The notes under the pieces are model-generated. The model had not been told where the DNA came from. It saw nothing but the letters and a program-made list of their open reading frames with translations, and did not search any database. From the NCBI RefSeq assembly GCF_044904665.1, contig NZ_JADIKM010000003.1:806001-870000 (forward strand): a stretch of 64,000 nucleotides of DNA, given 5' to 3'. This stretch comes from Dyella_A ginsengisoli. GTDB lineage: Bacteria; Pseudomonadota; Gammaproteobacteria; Xanthomonadales; Rhodanobacteraceae. Shown one piece after another: positions 17,691-26,817 of this stretch (position 1 is its first letter; every line of letters starts with the position of its first letter). The position numbers and the translations under genes are program-made.

Positions 17691-19367
17691 ATGAAACCGT
17701 CCGCCTCGCGTGCTCCCATGTCCCTGCGCCTCCCCACGATCCGTCTCCGACTTCCGTTCCCGCGCGCCTCGTTCGGTGCGCGGCTCGTCGCCCGACTGGC
17801 CGGCACGATCGGCCTGCTGCTCGGCATCTGCCTGATCGCGGCCTTCCAGCTGGGACGGGACGATGTGCGCCTGCAGGGCGTGGTGTCCGACACGCTCGCT
17901 CCGGTCGCCGAAGTCGGCCGCATCCAGAACGACTACAACGACATCCTGCAGACGGTGACGCACGCCGCGCTGACCGAGCTGCCTTCCTCGCTCGACGATG
18001 CCGTGACCCAGATCGGCGCACGCCGCGTCGACATCAAGAAGCACTGGGCACCGCTGGAAGACAGCGGCCTCGGCAGCACGCAGAAGCAGCTGCTGGGGTT
18101 GATCGAACTGCATCGCGTCGCCGTGGACCAGGCCGTCGACGAGACCCTGGGCCTGCTCAAGGCCGAGCAGTACGACCTGGCGCGGCTGAAGGTTTCCAAC
18201 GACCTGCAGGACGCGTTCGGCCCGCTCAAGAGCGACTTCTCAAACCTGTTCTCGCTGGCGCTTTCCGAGGGCGAGGCGCAGGCCGCCAGCCAGCATGTGG
18301 CGAACCGTCGTGGCCTCTATGGCCTGCTGGGCATGGTGCTGGTCGCGCTCGGGCTGACGCTTTGGATGGACTTGCGCCTGATGCGTTCGCTGACCGCGCG
18401 GCTCGCCGTCGCCACGCGGGTCGCCACGCGCATCGCCCGGGGTCGGCTGGGCGAGCCGGTCGATCCGGGCCACGACGACGAGATCGGCCGCTTGCTGCAG
18501 AGCCTCGACGGCATGGATCGCCAGCTGGTCGCGGTGGTCCGGCAGGTGAGCGAACGGGCCAGCGCGCTCGACCACAACGCCACCGGGATCGCCGAGGGCA
18601 ACGATGCGCTGAGCCAGCGCACCGAATCGCAGGCGCTGCACCTGGAGCGCACGGCCGGCTCGATGGCGCGCATCGCCGCCTCGCTCGCCGAGAGCGAACA
18701 CCTGGGCCGCAGCGCCGACCGCGCCGCCGAGGAGGCCCGCACGCATGCCGCACAGGGCCGGGCCGCGGTGAGCGAGGCCGCCGGCTCGATGGCCGAGATC
18801 GACCGCACCAGCCGCAGCATGGGCGACATGCTGGACCTGATCGACCAGGTCGCCTTCCAGACCCGGCTGCTCGCCCTCAATGCCGCCGTGGAAGCCGCGC
18901 GTGCCGGCGAGCACGGGCGCGGTTTCGGCGTGGTCGCCACCGAGGTGCGCGGGCTGGCCCAGCGCTGCAGCGAGGCGGCGCGGGACATCCGCGGCCTGGT
19001 CACCGCCAGTGACGAAGCCGTGCGCAGTGGCCTGGACCGCGTGGCCCGCACCGGCGAGGTGATCGAATCGATCGGCGCCAGCGTGAACCGCCTGGCCGAG
19101 GCGATGCACGTGATCGTGGCCTCGGCGCGCGACCAGGCCAGCGACATCACCGAGGTGAACCGTTCGGTGATCGAGATGGACGCGATGACCCAGGAAAACG
19201 CGGCGCTAGGCGAGCAGGCCGCGGCGGCCAGTCGGGCCCTGCGGGAAGGCGCCACGGCCCTGCGCGAGGAGATGGCCTTCTTCCAGCTGGGCGAGCTGCC
19301 GATGCCGGCGACGGCCGTGTCGCCGGCGGCCGCCCGTGAACCGGCACGCCGCGTCGCCCTGGCCTGA
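17691..19367 (+). CDS. Methyl-accepting chemotaxis protein, divergent tip
   Basis: The 558-residue receptor has a transmembrane helix near 32-53, a four-helix-bundle sensor to about 205, a second transmembrane helix (YGLLGMVLVALGLTLWMDL), HAMP, and a signalling domain. The hairpin tip reads IDQVAFQTRLLALNAAVEAA where most receptors have IDEIAFQTN: the acidic residue is glutamine and the asparagine is arginine, both at the CheW/CheA contact region. The C-terminus lacks the xWxxF peptide of the other receptor. Start at ATG 17691 is first in frame; if the sigma-28-like site is real, the ATG at 17718 is an alternative. It is followed closely by an EAL-GGDEF gene. Confidence 0.9.
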   Translation: MKPSASRAPMSLRLPTIRLRLPFPRASFGARLVARLAGTIGLLLGICLIAAFQLGRDDVRLQGVVSDTLAPVAEVGRIQNDYNDILQTVTHAALTELPSSLDDAVTQIGARRVDIKKHWAPLEDSGLGSTQKQLLGLIELHRVAVDQAVDETLGLLKAEQYDLARLKVSNDLQDAFGPLKSDFSNLFSLALSEGEAQAASQHVANRRGLYGLLGMVLVALGLTLWMDLRLMRSLTARLAVATRVATRIARGRLGEPVDPGHDDEIGRLLQSLDGMDRQLVAVVRQVSERASALDHNATGIAEGNDALSQRTESQALHLERTAGSMARIAASLAESEHLGRSADRAAEEARTHAAQGRAAVSEAAGSMAEIDRTSRSMGDMLDLIDQVAFQTRLLALNAAVEAARAGEHGRGFGVVATEVRGLAQRCSEAARDIRGLVTASDEAVRSGLDRVARTGEVIESIGASVNRLAEAMHVIVASARDQASDITEVNRSVIEMDAMTQENAALGEQAAAASRALREGATALREEMAFFQLGELPMPATAVSPAAAREPARRVALA

Positions 19368-19383
19368 GTCGCGGATTCGCCCG

Positions 19384-21195
19384 ATGACCCCCGCCCCCGG
19401 CACCGATGCCCGCAACCGGTCGCTGCTCGATCTGGCCACCGGCGGCACCGGCCTGCGCGCGGTGTTCCAGCCGATCGTCCGGCTCGACGACATGACCGTG
19501 GTCGCGCACGAGGGCCTGAGCCGGCCGGCCGAGGGGTCCGACGGCCTGAGCGTGCTCGACCTGCTCGACCTGGCGCGCGCCAAGGGGCGGCTGGGCGAAT
19601 TCGAGCTGCTGGCCGCGCGCACCGTCTGCACGGCTTTTGCGGCCCGGCCCACGCGCGGACGCCTGCTGGTGAACCTGAGCGCGCAGGCGATCCTCCACGG
19701 CGGCCTGCAACCGGACGAACTGATTGCCGCCCTTTCCGGCGCCGGCGTGGGCCTGGACCGCATCACCATCGAGATCACCGAGCGCGACATCGTGGAAAAC
19801 CCGGCCGAACTCGCCCACGCGGTCGGCTATCTGCGCGCCCGCGGCACCCGCATCGCGCTGGACGATTTCGGCAACGGCCATTCCAACTTCGAGATGTGGA
19901 ACGAGCTGCACCCGGAGGTGGTGAAGATCGACCGCTACCTGGTGCACGGGCTGGCCCACAGCGTCGAGAAACTGGCGATCGTGCGCGCGCTGTGCAGCGT
20001 GGCCGAGACGCTGGGCGCCGACCTGGTCGGCGAGGGCGTGGAAGATCTCGACGACCTGCGCATGCTGCGCGAGCTGGGCATTTCCTACGCGCAGGGTTTC
20101 CTGCTGGCGCGCCCGACCAGCGAGATCGTCACCACCATCAGCGACCAGGTGCGCGAGGCCATGCACGGCCACACGGTGCCGGTGCCGCCGCGGCCGCGCG
20201 GACCGGTGACGCAACGGCCGCTGCAGGCCGGTCATCTGGTGATCCACGCGCCGGCGGTAAGCCGCCAGCAGAGCAACGAGGACGTCGCCGCGACATTCGC
20301 CCGCCACCCCGAACTGCATGCACTGGCGGTGACCGACGGCCAACGCCCGATCGGCCTGATCAACCGGCGCGACTTCACCGAACGCCTGGCACAGCCCTTC
20401 GCGCGCGAGCTGTTCGGGCGCAAGTCGTGCGAAACCTTCATGCGCCCCGACCCGCTGCTGTGCGAAGACAAGCAGTCGATCGAGAGCATGGCCGACGTGC
20501 TGCGCGGCGAGGACCAGCGCTACCTCACCGATGGCTTCATCGTCACCCGCGACGGCGGCTACCTGGGGCTGGGCACGGGCGAGTCGCTGGTGCGGCGGGT
20601 CACCGAGCAGCGCATCGAGGCGGCGCGCTACGCCAACCCGCTCACCTTCCTGCCGGGCAACATCCCGGTGACGGAGCACATGGAACGACTGATGCGCGAA
20701 CAGCGCAGCTTCGTCGCGGCCTATGTCGACCTGAACGACTTCAAGCCGTTCAACGACCAGTACGGCTACTTCCGTGGCGACGAGATGATCCGTCTGCTCG
20801 CCGCGGTGATCACCGCGCGGATCGATCCGGCGCGCGATTTCGTCGGCCACATCGGCGGCGACGACTTCATGCTGCTGTTCCAGAGCGAGGACTGGGCGGC
20901 CCGCTGCCGCACCATCATCGACGAGTTCAACGAGCGCTCACGCGCGCTGTTCGATCCACTCGACGTGGCGCAGGGCGGCATCGACGGCGAGGACCGGCGC
21001 GGGGCGCGGCAGTTCTTCACGCTGACCACGGTGTCGATCGGTGCGGTGCGGGTGCAGTCCCCGTTTCCCCGTCGCCCGGAAATGATCGCCACCCTGGCCG
21101 CACGCGCCAAGCGGCACGCCAAGCGCGAGCGACTGGGTTTCCACCTGCTCGCCACGCCCCTGCCCGACCCCGCGGAGGCGGCGCCGGCCGCCTGA
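19384..21195 (+). CDS. EAL-CBS-GGDEF cyclic-di-GMP protein
   Basis: This 603-residue soluble protein has the order EAL (about 15-260), a CBS-like pair (about 285-430) and GGDEF (about 440-590). EAL residues appear complete with a variant first motif HEGLSRP (EGL for EAL), NLSAQ, EITERD, DDFGNGHSN, KIDR, GEGVED and AQGF. The cyclase motif is GGDDF rather than GGDEF, a conservative change tolerated in some cyclases. The architecture resembles proteins with an EAL domain preceding CBS and GGDEF modules. ATG 19384 is chosen; a GTG at 19336 in frame overlaps the receptor gene. The 16-bp gap implies co-transcription with the chemoreceptor. Confidence 0.9.
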   Translation: MTPAPGTDARNRSLLDLATGGTGLRAVFQPIVRLDDMTVVAHEGLSRPAEGSDGLSVLDLLDLARAKGRLGEFELLAARTVCTAFAARPTRGRLLVNLSAQAILHGGLQPDELIAALSGAGVGLDRITIEITERDIVENPAELAHAVGYLRARGTRIALDDFGNGHSNFEMWNELHPEVVKIDRYLVHGLAHSVEKLAIVRALCSVAETLGADLVGEGVEDLDDLRMLRELGISYAQGFLLARPTSEIVTTISDQVREAMHGHTVPVPPRPRGPVTQRPLQAGHLVIHAPAVSRQQSNEDVAATFARHPELHALAVTDGQRPIGLINRRDFTERLAQPFARELFGRKSCETFMRPDPLLCEDKQSIESMADVLRGEDQRYLTDGFIVTRDGGYLGLGTGESLVRRVTEQRIEAARYANPLTFLPGNIPVTEHMERLMREQRSFVAAYVDLNDFKPFNDQYGYFRGDEMIRLLAAVITARIDPARDFVGHIGGDDFMLLFQSEDWAARCRTIIDEFNERSRALFDPLDVAQGGIDGEDRRGARQFFTLTTVSIGAVRVQSPFPRRPEMIATLAARAKRHAKRERLGFHLLATPLPDPAEAAPAA

Positions 21196-21208
21196 GCGGC
21201 GGTGCGCC

Positions 21209-21727
21209 CTACGCCTTGGCCGCCGCCATCGCGGCGAGCTTCGCCACGGTGTTCATGTTGCGCGCAGTGCCCTGCGCGGCCGCCTTGATCTTCAGGCGCG
21301 AGTCGGCCATGCCGTCGCCGTAGTGCACATAGATCTCGCGGCGCCCCAGCGCGATCTGCTCGCCCTGCAGTCCGCTGACATCGTGCAGCGCGGACGGCGG
21401 CGGCGCGGCGTCCAGGAAGATCGCCACCACCCGGTTGCCGGGAGCGTCCGCAAACGGGTTCTCCGCGAGCACGCGGGCCATCTCCTGGGCGGTGCGCACC
21501 ATCACTCCCACCGGTTTGCCGGCGTAGTCGTGCAGCAGTTTCCCCAGCCGCTGCTTCACCGCCGCCTCCTTCAGCGCACTGGTGAACACCGCATTGCCGC
21601 TGGCGATATAGGTGCGCACGTCGGTGAAGCCCGCCGCCTCGCAGAACGCCACCAGCTCGCTCATCGGCAGCTTGCCGGTGCCGCCGACATTCACGGCGCG
21701 CAGTACTGCTGCATAACGCTGGGTCAT
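21209..21727 (-). CDS. DUF1697 family protein
   Basis: The 172-residue protein matches the DUF1697 family over its whole length, with the signature RYAAVLRAVNVGGTGKLPM at the start, then FTDVRTYIASGNAVF. The family has no established enzymatic role. The ATG at 21725-21727 overlaps the stop of the upstream DUF4105 gene (ATGA), so the two are translationally coupled. It is convergent with the EAL-GGDEF gene, with a 13-bp gap. Confidence 0.88.
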   Translation of the reverse strand: MTQRYAAVLRAVNVGGTGKLPMSELVAFCEAAGFTDVRTYIASGNAVFTSALKEAAVKQRLGKLLHDYAGKPVGVMVRTAQEMARVLAENPFADAPGNRVVAIFLDAAPPPSALHDVSGLQGEQIALGRREIYVHYGDGMADSRLKIKAAAQGTARNMNTVAKLAAMAAAKA

Positions 21728-22746
21728 GGTGTGGATGCTCCGGGAGTGCGGGCGCCGGCGCGGATCGCCCGCGAGAAATCCTCGCCGGGTCTCGTTGCCC
21801 GCGCCCGCTCGGTGATGCGCGCGTGGCGGGTCCATGCCTCGAGCGACCAGCGACGGTCGAGCACGCCATTATCGTAGAGATAGCCCGGCAGGTAGCCGGT
21901 GAGCAGCAGGCGGATGTCCATCGGCAGGCCCGGGTCCATCTGGCGCGCCATGCGATAGACCAGGGTCGTGCAGTTGGAGGTGATGGTGTTGTAGAACGCC
22001 GGCCGCCCGTGCAGCTGGTTGGCGGCATCGACGTAGGAGAGGAACAGCGTGCGCATCGTCGCCCGCTGCAGGTCCAGCGGATACAGGTAGTCGTCCTCGC
22101 CGCGCACGTTGGTACGCACGCGCACGATGTCGTGCTCGTCGGCGGCCACCAGCACCATCTCGAACTGCTTGAAGAAGCCGCCGATCTCGGAGAACGCCTC
22201 GCCCTTCTTCTTGCGGATCTCCACCGAGAACACCACGTGCCGCCCGTCGTCGAAGCCGAACGAGATCATCGCGTGGGCGATCGCGCGGCTGTCCCAGTAC
22301 GACAGGATGGCGTCGGCGGAAACCAGATGGTCCAGGTCGTAGTCGCGGGTTTCCCAGCGCGCGTCGTAGTCGCTGTCGCTGCGCCAGTCGAAATCGCGCA
22401 CGTTGTGCAGGGTGACAAGATTGCCGTGCACCTGGCCGCTCAGCATCTGGGCCACGTCGTCGGCCCAGACGCGATGGTTCGACGGGCGGATGCTCCACCA
22501 CCACACCAGCAGTAGCAGCATGGCCACGCCGTAGCCGGCCAGTGGCCACAGGCTGCGACGGACGACCGCCAGCGCGACGAGGCCCAGCACCAGCAACGCC
22601 CACACCACGCTGCCCAGCACCCGGCCCACGCTGCCACCCGGCAACTGGTACCACAGCGCCAGCGCGCCCCAGGCGCCGCTGAGGAACACCACCACTGCCG
22701 CCAGTGCGCCGAGCACGTATCGGAGCATCAGGCTGAATCTGTTCAT
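21724..22746 (-). CDS. DUF4105 (Lnb N-terminal-like) membrane protein
   Basis: The 340-residue protein starts with three transmembrane segments (about 8-34, 41-63 and 69-86), then a domain of the DUF4105 type expected outside the cytoplasm: DRDY-like WETRDYDLDHLVSADAILSYWD, SRAIAHAMISFGF, SVEIRKKKGEAFSEIGGFF and the conserved YNTITSNCTTLVYR with a likely functional cysteine. DUF4105 domains resemble papain-like NlpC/P60 relatives and the N-terminal part of lacto-N-biosidase chaperone-like proteins; activity here is not known. It is the first gene of a two-gene unit with DUF1697. Confidence 0.85.
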   Translation of the reverse strand: MNRFSLMLRYVLGALAAVVVFLSGAWGALALWYQLPGGSVGRVLGSVVWALLVLGLVALAVVRRSLWPLAGYGVAMLLLLVWWWSIRPSNHRVWADDVAQMLSGQVHGNLVTLHNVRDFDWRSDSDYDARWETRDYDLDHLVSADAILSYWDSRAIAHAMISFGFDDGRHVVFSVEIRKKKGEAFSEIGGFFKQFEMVLVAADEHDIVRVRTNVRGEDDYLYPLDLQRATMRTLFLSYVDAANQLHGRPAFYNTITSNCTTLVYRMARQMDPGLPMDIRLLLTGYLPGYLYDNGVLDRRWSLEAWTRHARITERARATRPGEDFSRAIRAGARTPGASTP

Positions 22747-22867
22747 CGGCGGAGTCCGGGCACCGTAGGGCTGTGCTCGCTAGCGTGCGGGGTTTCCCGC
22801 CGGGACACAACGCGGCGCCGGTCATCGATGGAGTCGACCGCCCGCCGCCCCATCGATGGATGGCCGG

Positions 22868-23698
22868 TCAGTCGGTGCAGTCCAGATCGGCGATTTCCTC
22901 CCGCAGCCGGGCGTTCAGCGTGGCCCGCTCGGCCGCACTGCAGACCTGTGGCAGCAGACGCCTGAGCACTTCAAGGTCCTGCCGTCGCCCCAGCAGATCC
23001 GTCCGCGCCTTGAGCTGCCGGACCCGCTTGCCCTGCATGGCCCGCAATGACTCGTGGCCAACCTCGGCACGACGCATGGCATCCACCTGCATGCGCAGGC
23101 GACGCACCCGTCGACGCCAGCGATGCAGCCTGCTGGCGGTCATCCGCTCCTTCGCCTTGCGCTCGGCCTTGGCCACGCGCAGTTCGCTCTGCGCCAGCGC
23201 GCTGTACAGCGCCTTGCGCCTGACCCGGCGCCAGGGCAGCGCAGCCAGCGCCTTGGCCAGCCTGGCCACGCCGGCTCGGCGAGTGGAGAACGCCGGATCG
23301 CACGCCAGCGCATCGGCCAGCAGGCGCTCGCTGCGTGCGTGCAGGCGCGCCGTCACGTCCAGCCACGGTTGCTCGTCGTCAGGCGTCGCCAGCGACTGCG
23401 CCGTGGCCACGGCCACGTGGGCATCGCGCAGTGTGGACAGGCCGCGCGCCAGCCGCTGCAACGATCGATCGATGGGAATCGCCTCGTCACCCAACTCGTC
23501 GCCGGCCAGGGCGAGGATCGCGCGCAGGCTGCGAATCGCCTTGCGCGCACGATGCACGCCATCGTGCCGATCCTTCTTGCGCGACAGCCCCCGGGCAATC
23601 ATCCGGCAGCGCGCGGCGGCCAACTCGGCCAGCGCCTCGCCGACCGGCCGTGGCGCGGTGTCGGTGCTGCTGGCTGCGTGGTTCGAATCCGTCGTCAT
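22868..23698 (-). CDS. CHAD domain protein
   Basis: The 276-residue protein is an all-helical CHAD domain. The conserved basic stretches are visible: HDGVHRARKAIRSLRAILAL near residue 45, and LHRWRRRVRRLRMQVDAMRR with further arginine-rich helices. CHAD domains bind inorganic polyphosphate and often associate with polyphosphate granules. No triphosphate-tunnel domain is fused. It stands alone between a 121-bp gap and a 159-bp divergent promoter region shared with the DUF2058 gene. Confidence 0.9.
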   Translation of the reverse strand: MTTDSNHAASSTDTAPRPVGEALAELAAARCRMIARGLSRKKDRHDGVHRARKAIRSLRAILALAGDELGDEAIPIDRSLQRLARGLSTLRDAHVAVATAQSLATPDDEQPWLDVTARLHARSERLLADALACDPAFSTRRAGVARLAKALAALPWRRVRRKALYSALAQSELRVAKAERKAKERMTASRLHRWRRRVRRLRMQVDAMRRAEVGHESLRAMQGKRVRQLKARTDLLGRRQDLEVLRRLLPQVCSAAERATLNARLREEIADLDCTD

Positions 23699-23857
23699 CG
23701 CGGCAGTCTAGGGTGCTACTCCGACGCCGCCATATGACATCGCTCAAGTCGGGCGGCGTCGAGCCATGCAGCCCATCGCGCCCCGATGCCAGCCCCGGCC
23801 GGATCAAGGCGCTCCCGGCGCTACAATCACCGGCTGATCCCCCCACGCACCCGCCCC

Positions 23858-24403
23858 ATGCGCAATCCGTTGCAAGACCAACTCCTCAAGGCCGGCCTCG
23901 TCAACAAGGCCAAGGTCAACCAGGTGGCGCGCGAGCAGAACAAGCAGAAGGTGGCCAAGGCGCCCCCGGCCCCGCCGCGCGAAGACGCCATCGACACCGC
24001 ACGCCTGCAGGCCGAGCGGGCCGAACGCGATCGCGCGCTGGCCGCCGAACGCAACGCCCAGGCCCGCGCCGCCGAGCTGCGCGCGCAGGTGCGCCAGATC
24101 ATCGACACCCACAAGGTCAAGCGCAGCGGCGAGATCGACTACCGCTTCACCCACGCCGGCGCCATCCGCAGCGTGCTGGTGAACGAATCGCTGCGCAGCC
24201 AGCTGGCCAGCGGCGCACTGGTGATCGCCGCGCTGGACGACCGCTACGAACTAGTGCCCCGCGCCGCGGCGGAGAAGATCCGCGAGCGGGATCAGGCCGT
24301 CATCGTGCTCGATCACGCCCAGCCATCGGCCGATACCGCACCGTCCACTGACGACGACGCCTACTACAGCCAGTTCCAGGTGCCGGACGATCTGGTCTGG
24401 TGA
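23858..24403 (+). CDS. DUF2058 family nucleoid/polynucleotide-associated protein
   Basis: The 181-residue protein matches DUF2058 (YaiL-like) along its length: N-terminal MRNPLQDQLLKAGLVNKAKV, a long charged alanine-rich helix (residues 30-85), then YRFTHAGAIRSVLVNE and YELVPRAAAEKIRERD, with an acidic C-terminal tail ending QVPDDLVW. Members are described as nucleoprotein or polynucleotide-associated proteins; the role is not settled. ATG 23858 matches the family start; an upstream in-frame extension is unlike the family. Confidence 0.88.
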   Translation: MRNPLQDQLLKAGLVNKAKVNQVAREQNKQKVAKAPPAPPREDAIDTARLQAERAERDRALAAERNAQARAAELRAQVRQIIDTHKVKRSGEIDYRFTHAGAIRSVLVNESLRSQLASGALVIAALDDRYELVPRAAAEKIRERDQAVIVLDHAQPSADTAPSTDDDAYYSQFQVPDDLVW

Positions 24404-24463
24404 TGCCGGACGCGAAATGCTTGCAGCGTTCGAGTAATCCACAGAAAAGCAGCCGGCTCCCCC

Positions 24464-24539
24464 TGTAGGAGCCCGCTCGCGGGCGATGCTTTTCGCCCTG
24501 CTCTCGCATCAACAGCGTCGTCCGCAAGCGAGCTCCTCC
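24464..24539. repeat. REP-like inverted pair, copy A
   Basis: Left arm TGTAGGAGCCCGCTCGCGGG and right arm around GTCCGCAAGCGAGCTCCT form an imperfect inverted repeat about 76 bp long. A related pair is at 42831-42911. Confidence 0.8.
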
Positions 24540-24593
24540 CGGCCACGCCGAACTCGCCGCCAGCAGTGACGACTGCTACCTCGGAAGAGCAGC

Positions 24594-24759
24594 CCCCTCA
24601 CCCCAACCCTCTCCCCCGGCAAAGCCAGGGGAGAGGGAGCAAAGCGCGGCTTCCCGATGTTTCCTGCTCCATCCCATCTGTGCGCGGTCATCAACCAGAA
24701 GCCACACGCCGAAACTCCCTCTCCCCTGGCAACGCCGGGGAGAGGGTTGGGGTGAGGGG
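24594..24759. repeat. Repeat element with 23-bp perfect terminal inverted repeats
   Basis: The left end at 24594-24616 begins CCCCTCACCCCAACCC, and bases 24737-24759 are its exact reverse complement. Each end also folds on itself: CCCTCTCCCC...GGGGAGAGGG around 24607-24637 and 24717-24745. The structure is MITE- or BIME-like; no coding capacity. Confidence 0.85.
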
Positions 24760-24842
24760 CGCTCTTCACCTGAAACGAGTGCCAGCCCCGGCGGAGATCG
24801 CGCTTGACCAGCCTCTCTCCACGCGGCGAAGCCCCTCCCCGC

Positions 24843-26681
24843 CTATTTTCGCCCTAAATGCCGAGACATCCGCCGCGCCTCACGCAGCCGTTGCGCGTGC
24901 GCCTTGAGCAGATCACCACGGGTGAGGATGCCCACCATCTGCGGCGAGTCGCCCTTGCCCAGCACGATCAATCGGCCGACATCGGCCTCCACCATGTGGT
25001 CGGCTGCTTCGCGCAGGGTGTGATCCTCGTGCACGGCCAGCGGCGGACGCTGGACGAGGCTGCCCACGGTGGCGTCATCCGGAAGGCTGGCATCGAACAA
25101 GGTGCGGCGGGTGAGCACGCCGAGCGGCTTGCCGGACGCGTCGAGCACGGGGAAACCCTGGTGCTTCGCCACGTCGCCGGCGCTGGCCAGCCACGCGCGC
25201 AGCTCGCCCATGCGCTGGTCGGCCGCCAGCGACACCACCTCGCGGCTGCACGCATCGCGCACCAGAATCTGGTCCAGCGCGTCGGCGCTGTAGTCGGACG
25301 GCACGCGCACGCCGCGGCGCACGATTTTCTCGGTCATGATGGTGTTGCGCATCATCAGGCCGGAGACGAGATACGCCGCCGCGCAGCCGCCGAGCAGCGG
25401 CAGCAGGCCATGCGGCTGCTGGGTGGTCTCGAAGGCGAACACCACCGAGGTGAGAAACGCGCGCGAGGCGCCGGCGAAGATCGCCGCCATGCACACCAGC
25501 GCGGCCAGGCGCGGATCGACATGCAGCGCCGGCAGCGTCGTGGCGATCAGCAGGCCCATCGCCCCACCCAACGTGCTGCCGATGGTGAACAGCGGCGCCA
25601 GCGTGCCGCCGGAGGTGCCGCTGCCCAGCGCGATCGACCACGAAGCCAGCTTGGCGATGCACAGCGTGAGCAGCCCCACCAGCCCGATCTGCCCGCCGAT
25701 CGCCGCGGTGATGTTGGCGTAGCCCACGCCCAGCGTAAGCGGCTGGAAATAACCCACCACGCCCACCGCGAGACCACCGATCGCCGGCCACCACATCCAG
25801 TGGATCGGCAGCTTCTCGAAGCCGTCCTCGATGGCGTAAGTGAGCTTGGTGACGCCCACACTGACCACGCCCACGATCAAGCCCAGCAGCACGTACACCG
25901 CCAGCGCCGGGAGTGACGCGCTGGCGAGGTCCGGCATCGGGAACATCGGCTCGTTGCCTTCCAGCAGGTAGCGCACGCCCGTGCCGACGAACGCGGCCAG
26001 CGCCACCGGAATCAGCGAGCGGGCGCGGCGCTCGAACAGCAGCAGCTCGATCGACAGCAGCACCGCCGACACCGGCGCGGAGAACACCGCCGCCATGCCC
26101 GCCGCGGCGCCCGCAGCGAGCAGCGTCTTGCGCTCGTCGGCGGTGACGTGGGCGAGCTGGCCGATCAGCGAGCCCAGCGCGCCGCCGGTGGCGATGATCG
26201 GCCCCTCGGCGCCAAACGGGCCGCCGGTGCCGATGGCGATAGCTGAGGACACCGGCTTGAGCCAGGTCATGCGCGGCGGGATGCGGCTCTCGTTGAGCAG
26301 AATCTGCTCCATCGCCTCGGGAATGCCGTGGCCGCGGATCGCGCGCGAGCCCCAGCGCGCCATCACGCCCACGATAAGGCCGCCGACCACCGGCACCGCG
26401 ATCACCCACAGTCCCAGGTGATTGCCGGCCGGGCTGCTCAGCGAGGTATCCCAGCGGCCGTAGAACGACAGGTTGGTGATCAGCCCGATCAGCGCGGTGA
26501 GCAGCCACGCCACCCCGGCCACCACCGCGCCGAGCACCATCGCGGCCAGCGTGATGCCCAGCACGCGGCGATCCAGCGGGCGGAACTGGCGCGGCAGGTG
26601 CGCCTCCGCCAACGTGGCGTCGAGCGAGGGCGCAAGCGGGATCGCCGCACGCGAGTGCGGAGCGTCGGTGTGATCAGTCAT
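24843..26681 (-). CDS. ClC-type chloride channel/antiporter with C-terminal CBS domains
   Basis: The 612-residue protein has a ClC membrane core (about 30-450) and a CBS pair (about 470-600). ClC selectivity motifs are visible: GGPFGAEGPII near residue 155, holding the gating glutamate, and GSGTSGGTLAPLF near residue 350. The cytoplasmic CBS domains (QGFPVLDASGKPLGVLTRR; VGRLIVLGKG) probably sense adenine nucleotides, by analogy with other CBS-bearing ClC proteins. Whether it is a channel or H+/Cl- exchanger cannot be decided here. It stands alone, convergent with the DUF2058 gene. Confidence 0.93.
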   Translation of the reverse strand: MTDHTDAPHSRAAIPLAPSLDATLAEAHLPRQFRPLDRRVLGITLAAMVLGAVVAGVAWLLTALIGLITNLSFYGRWDTSLSSPAGNHLGLWVIAVPVVGGLIVGVMARWGSRAIRGHGIPEAMEQILLNESRIPPRMTWLKPVSSAIAIGTGGPFGAEGPIIATGGALGSLIGQLAHVTADERKTLLAAGAAAGMAAVFSAPVSAVLLSIELLLFERRARSLIPVALAAFVGTGVRYLLEGNEPMFPMPDLASASLPALAVYVLLGLIVGVVSVGVTKLTYAIEDGFEKLPIHWMWWPAIGGLAVGVVGYFQPLTLGVGYANITAAIGGQIGLVGLLTLCIAKLASWSIALGSGTSGGTLAPLFTIGSTLGGAMGLLIATTLPALHVDPRLAALVCMAAIFAGASRAFLTSVVFAFETTQQPHGLLPLLGGCAAAYLVSGLMMRNTIMTEKIVRRGVRVPSDYSADALDQILVRDACSREVVSLAADQRMGELRAWLASAGDVAKHQGFPVLDASGKPLGVLTRRTLFDASLPDDATVGSLVQRPPLAVHEDHTLREAADHMVEADVGRLIVLGKGDSPQMVGILTRGDLLKAHAQRLREARRMSRHLGRK

Positions 26682-26817
26682 GGGAGTTCAAGCCAGAGGA
26701 TGCAGCCGCCAAAGGCTACGCGGATATCGCGTCAGTAGCTGGCTGGAAAATGAACAGGGGTAGCGCCCACCCTTGCACCACGCTATCAATAGCGACCTTC
26801 CGGCCAGCCGCGGCGCC

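Larger units (their letters stand above)
24404..24842. other. 439-bp intergenic region filled with palindromic repeats
   Basis: No gene is supported. The region contains a REP-like inverted pair (24464-24539) and a larger element with 23-bp perfect terminal inverted repeats (24594-24759). It separates two convergent genes, so the hairpins may also end transcription from both sides. Confidence 0.7.

Noticed and set aside
19336..19383. GTG start giving the EAL-GGDEF protein 16 more residues
   Set aside because: It overlaps the receptor gene and has no better ribosome site than the ATG at 19384.
24404..24842. CRISPR array
   Set aside because: The repeats are inverted and few, without regularly spaced direct repeats or cas genes.
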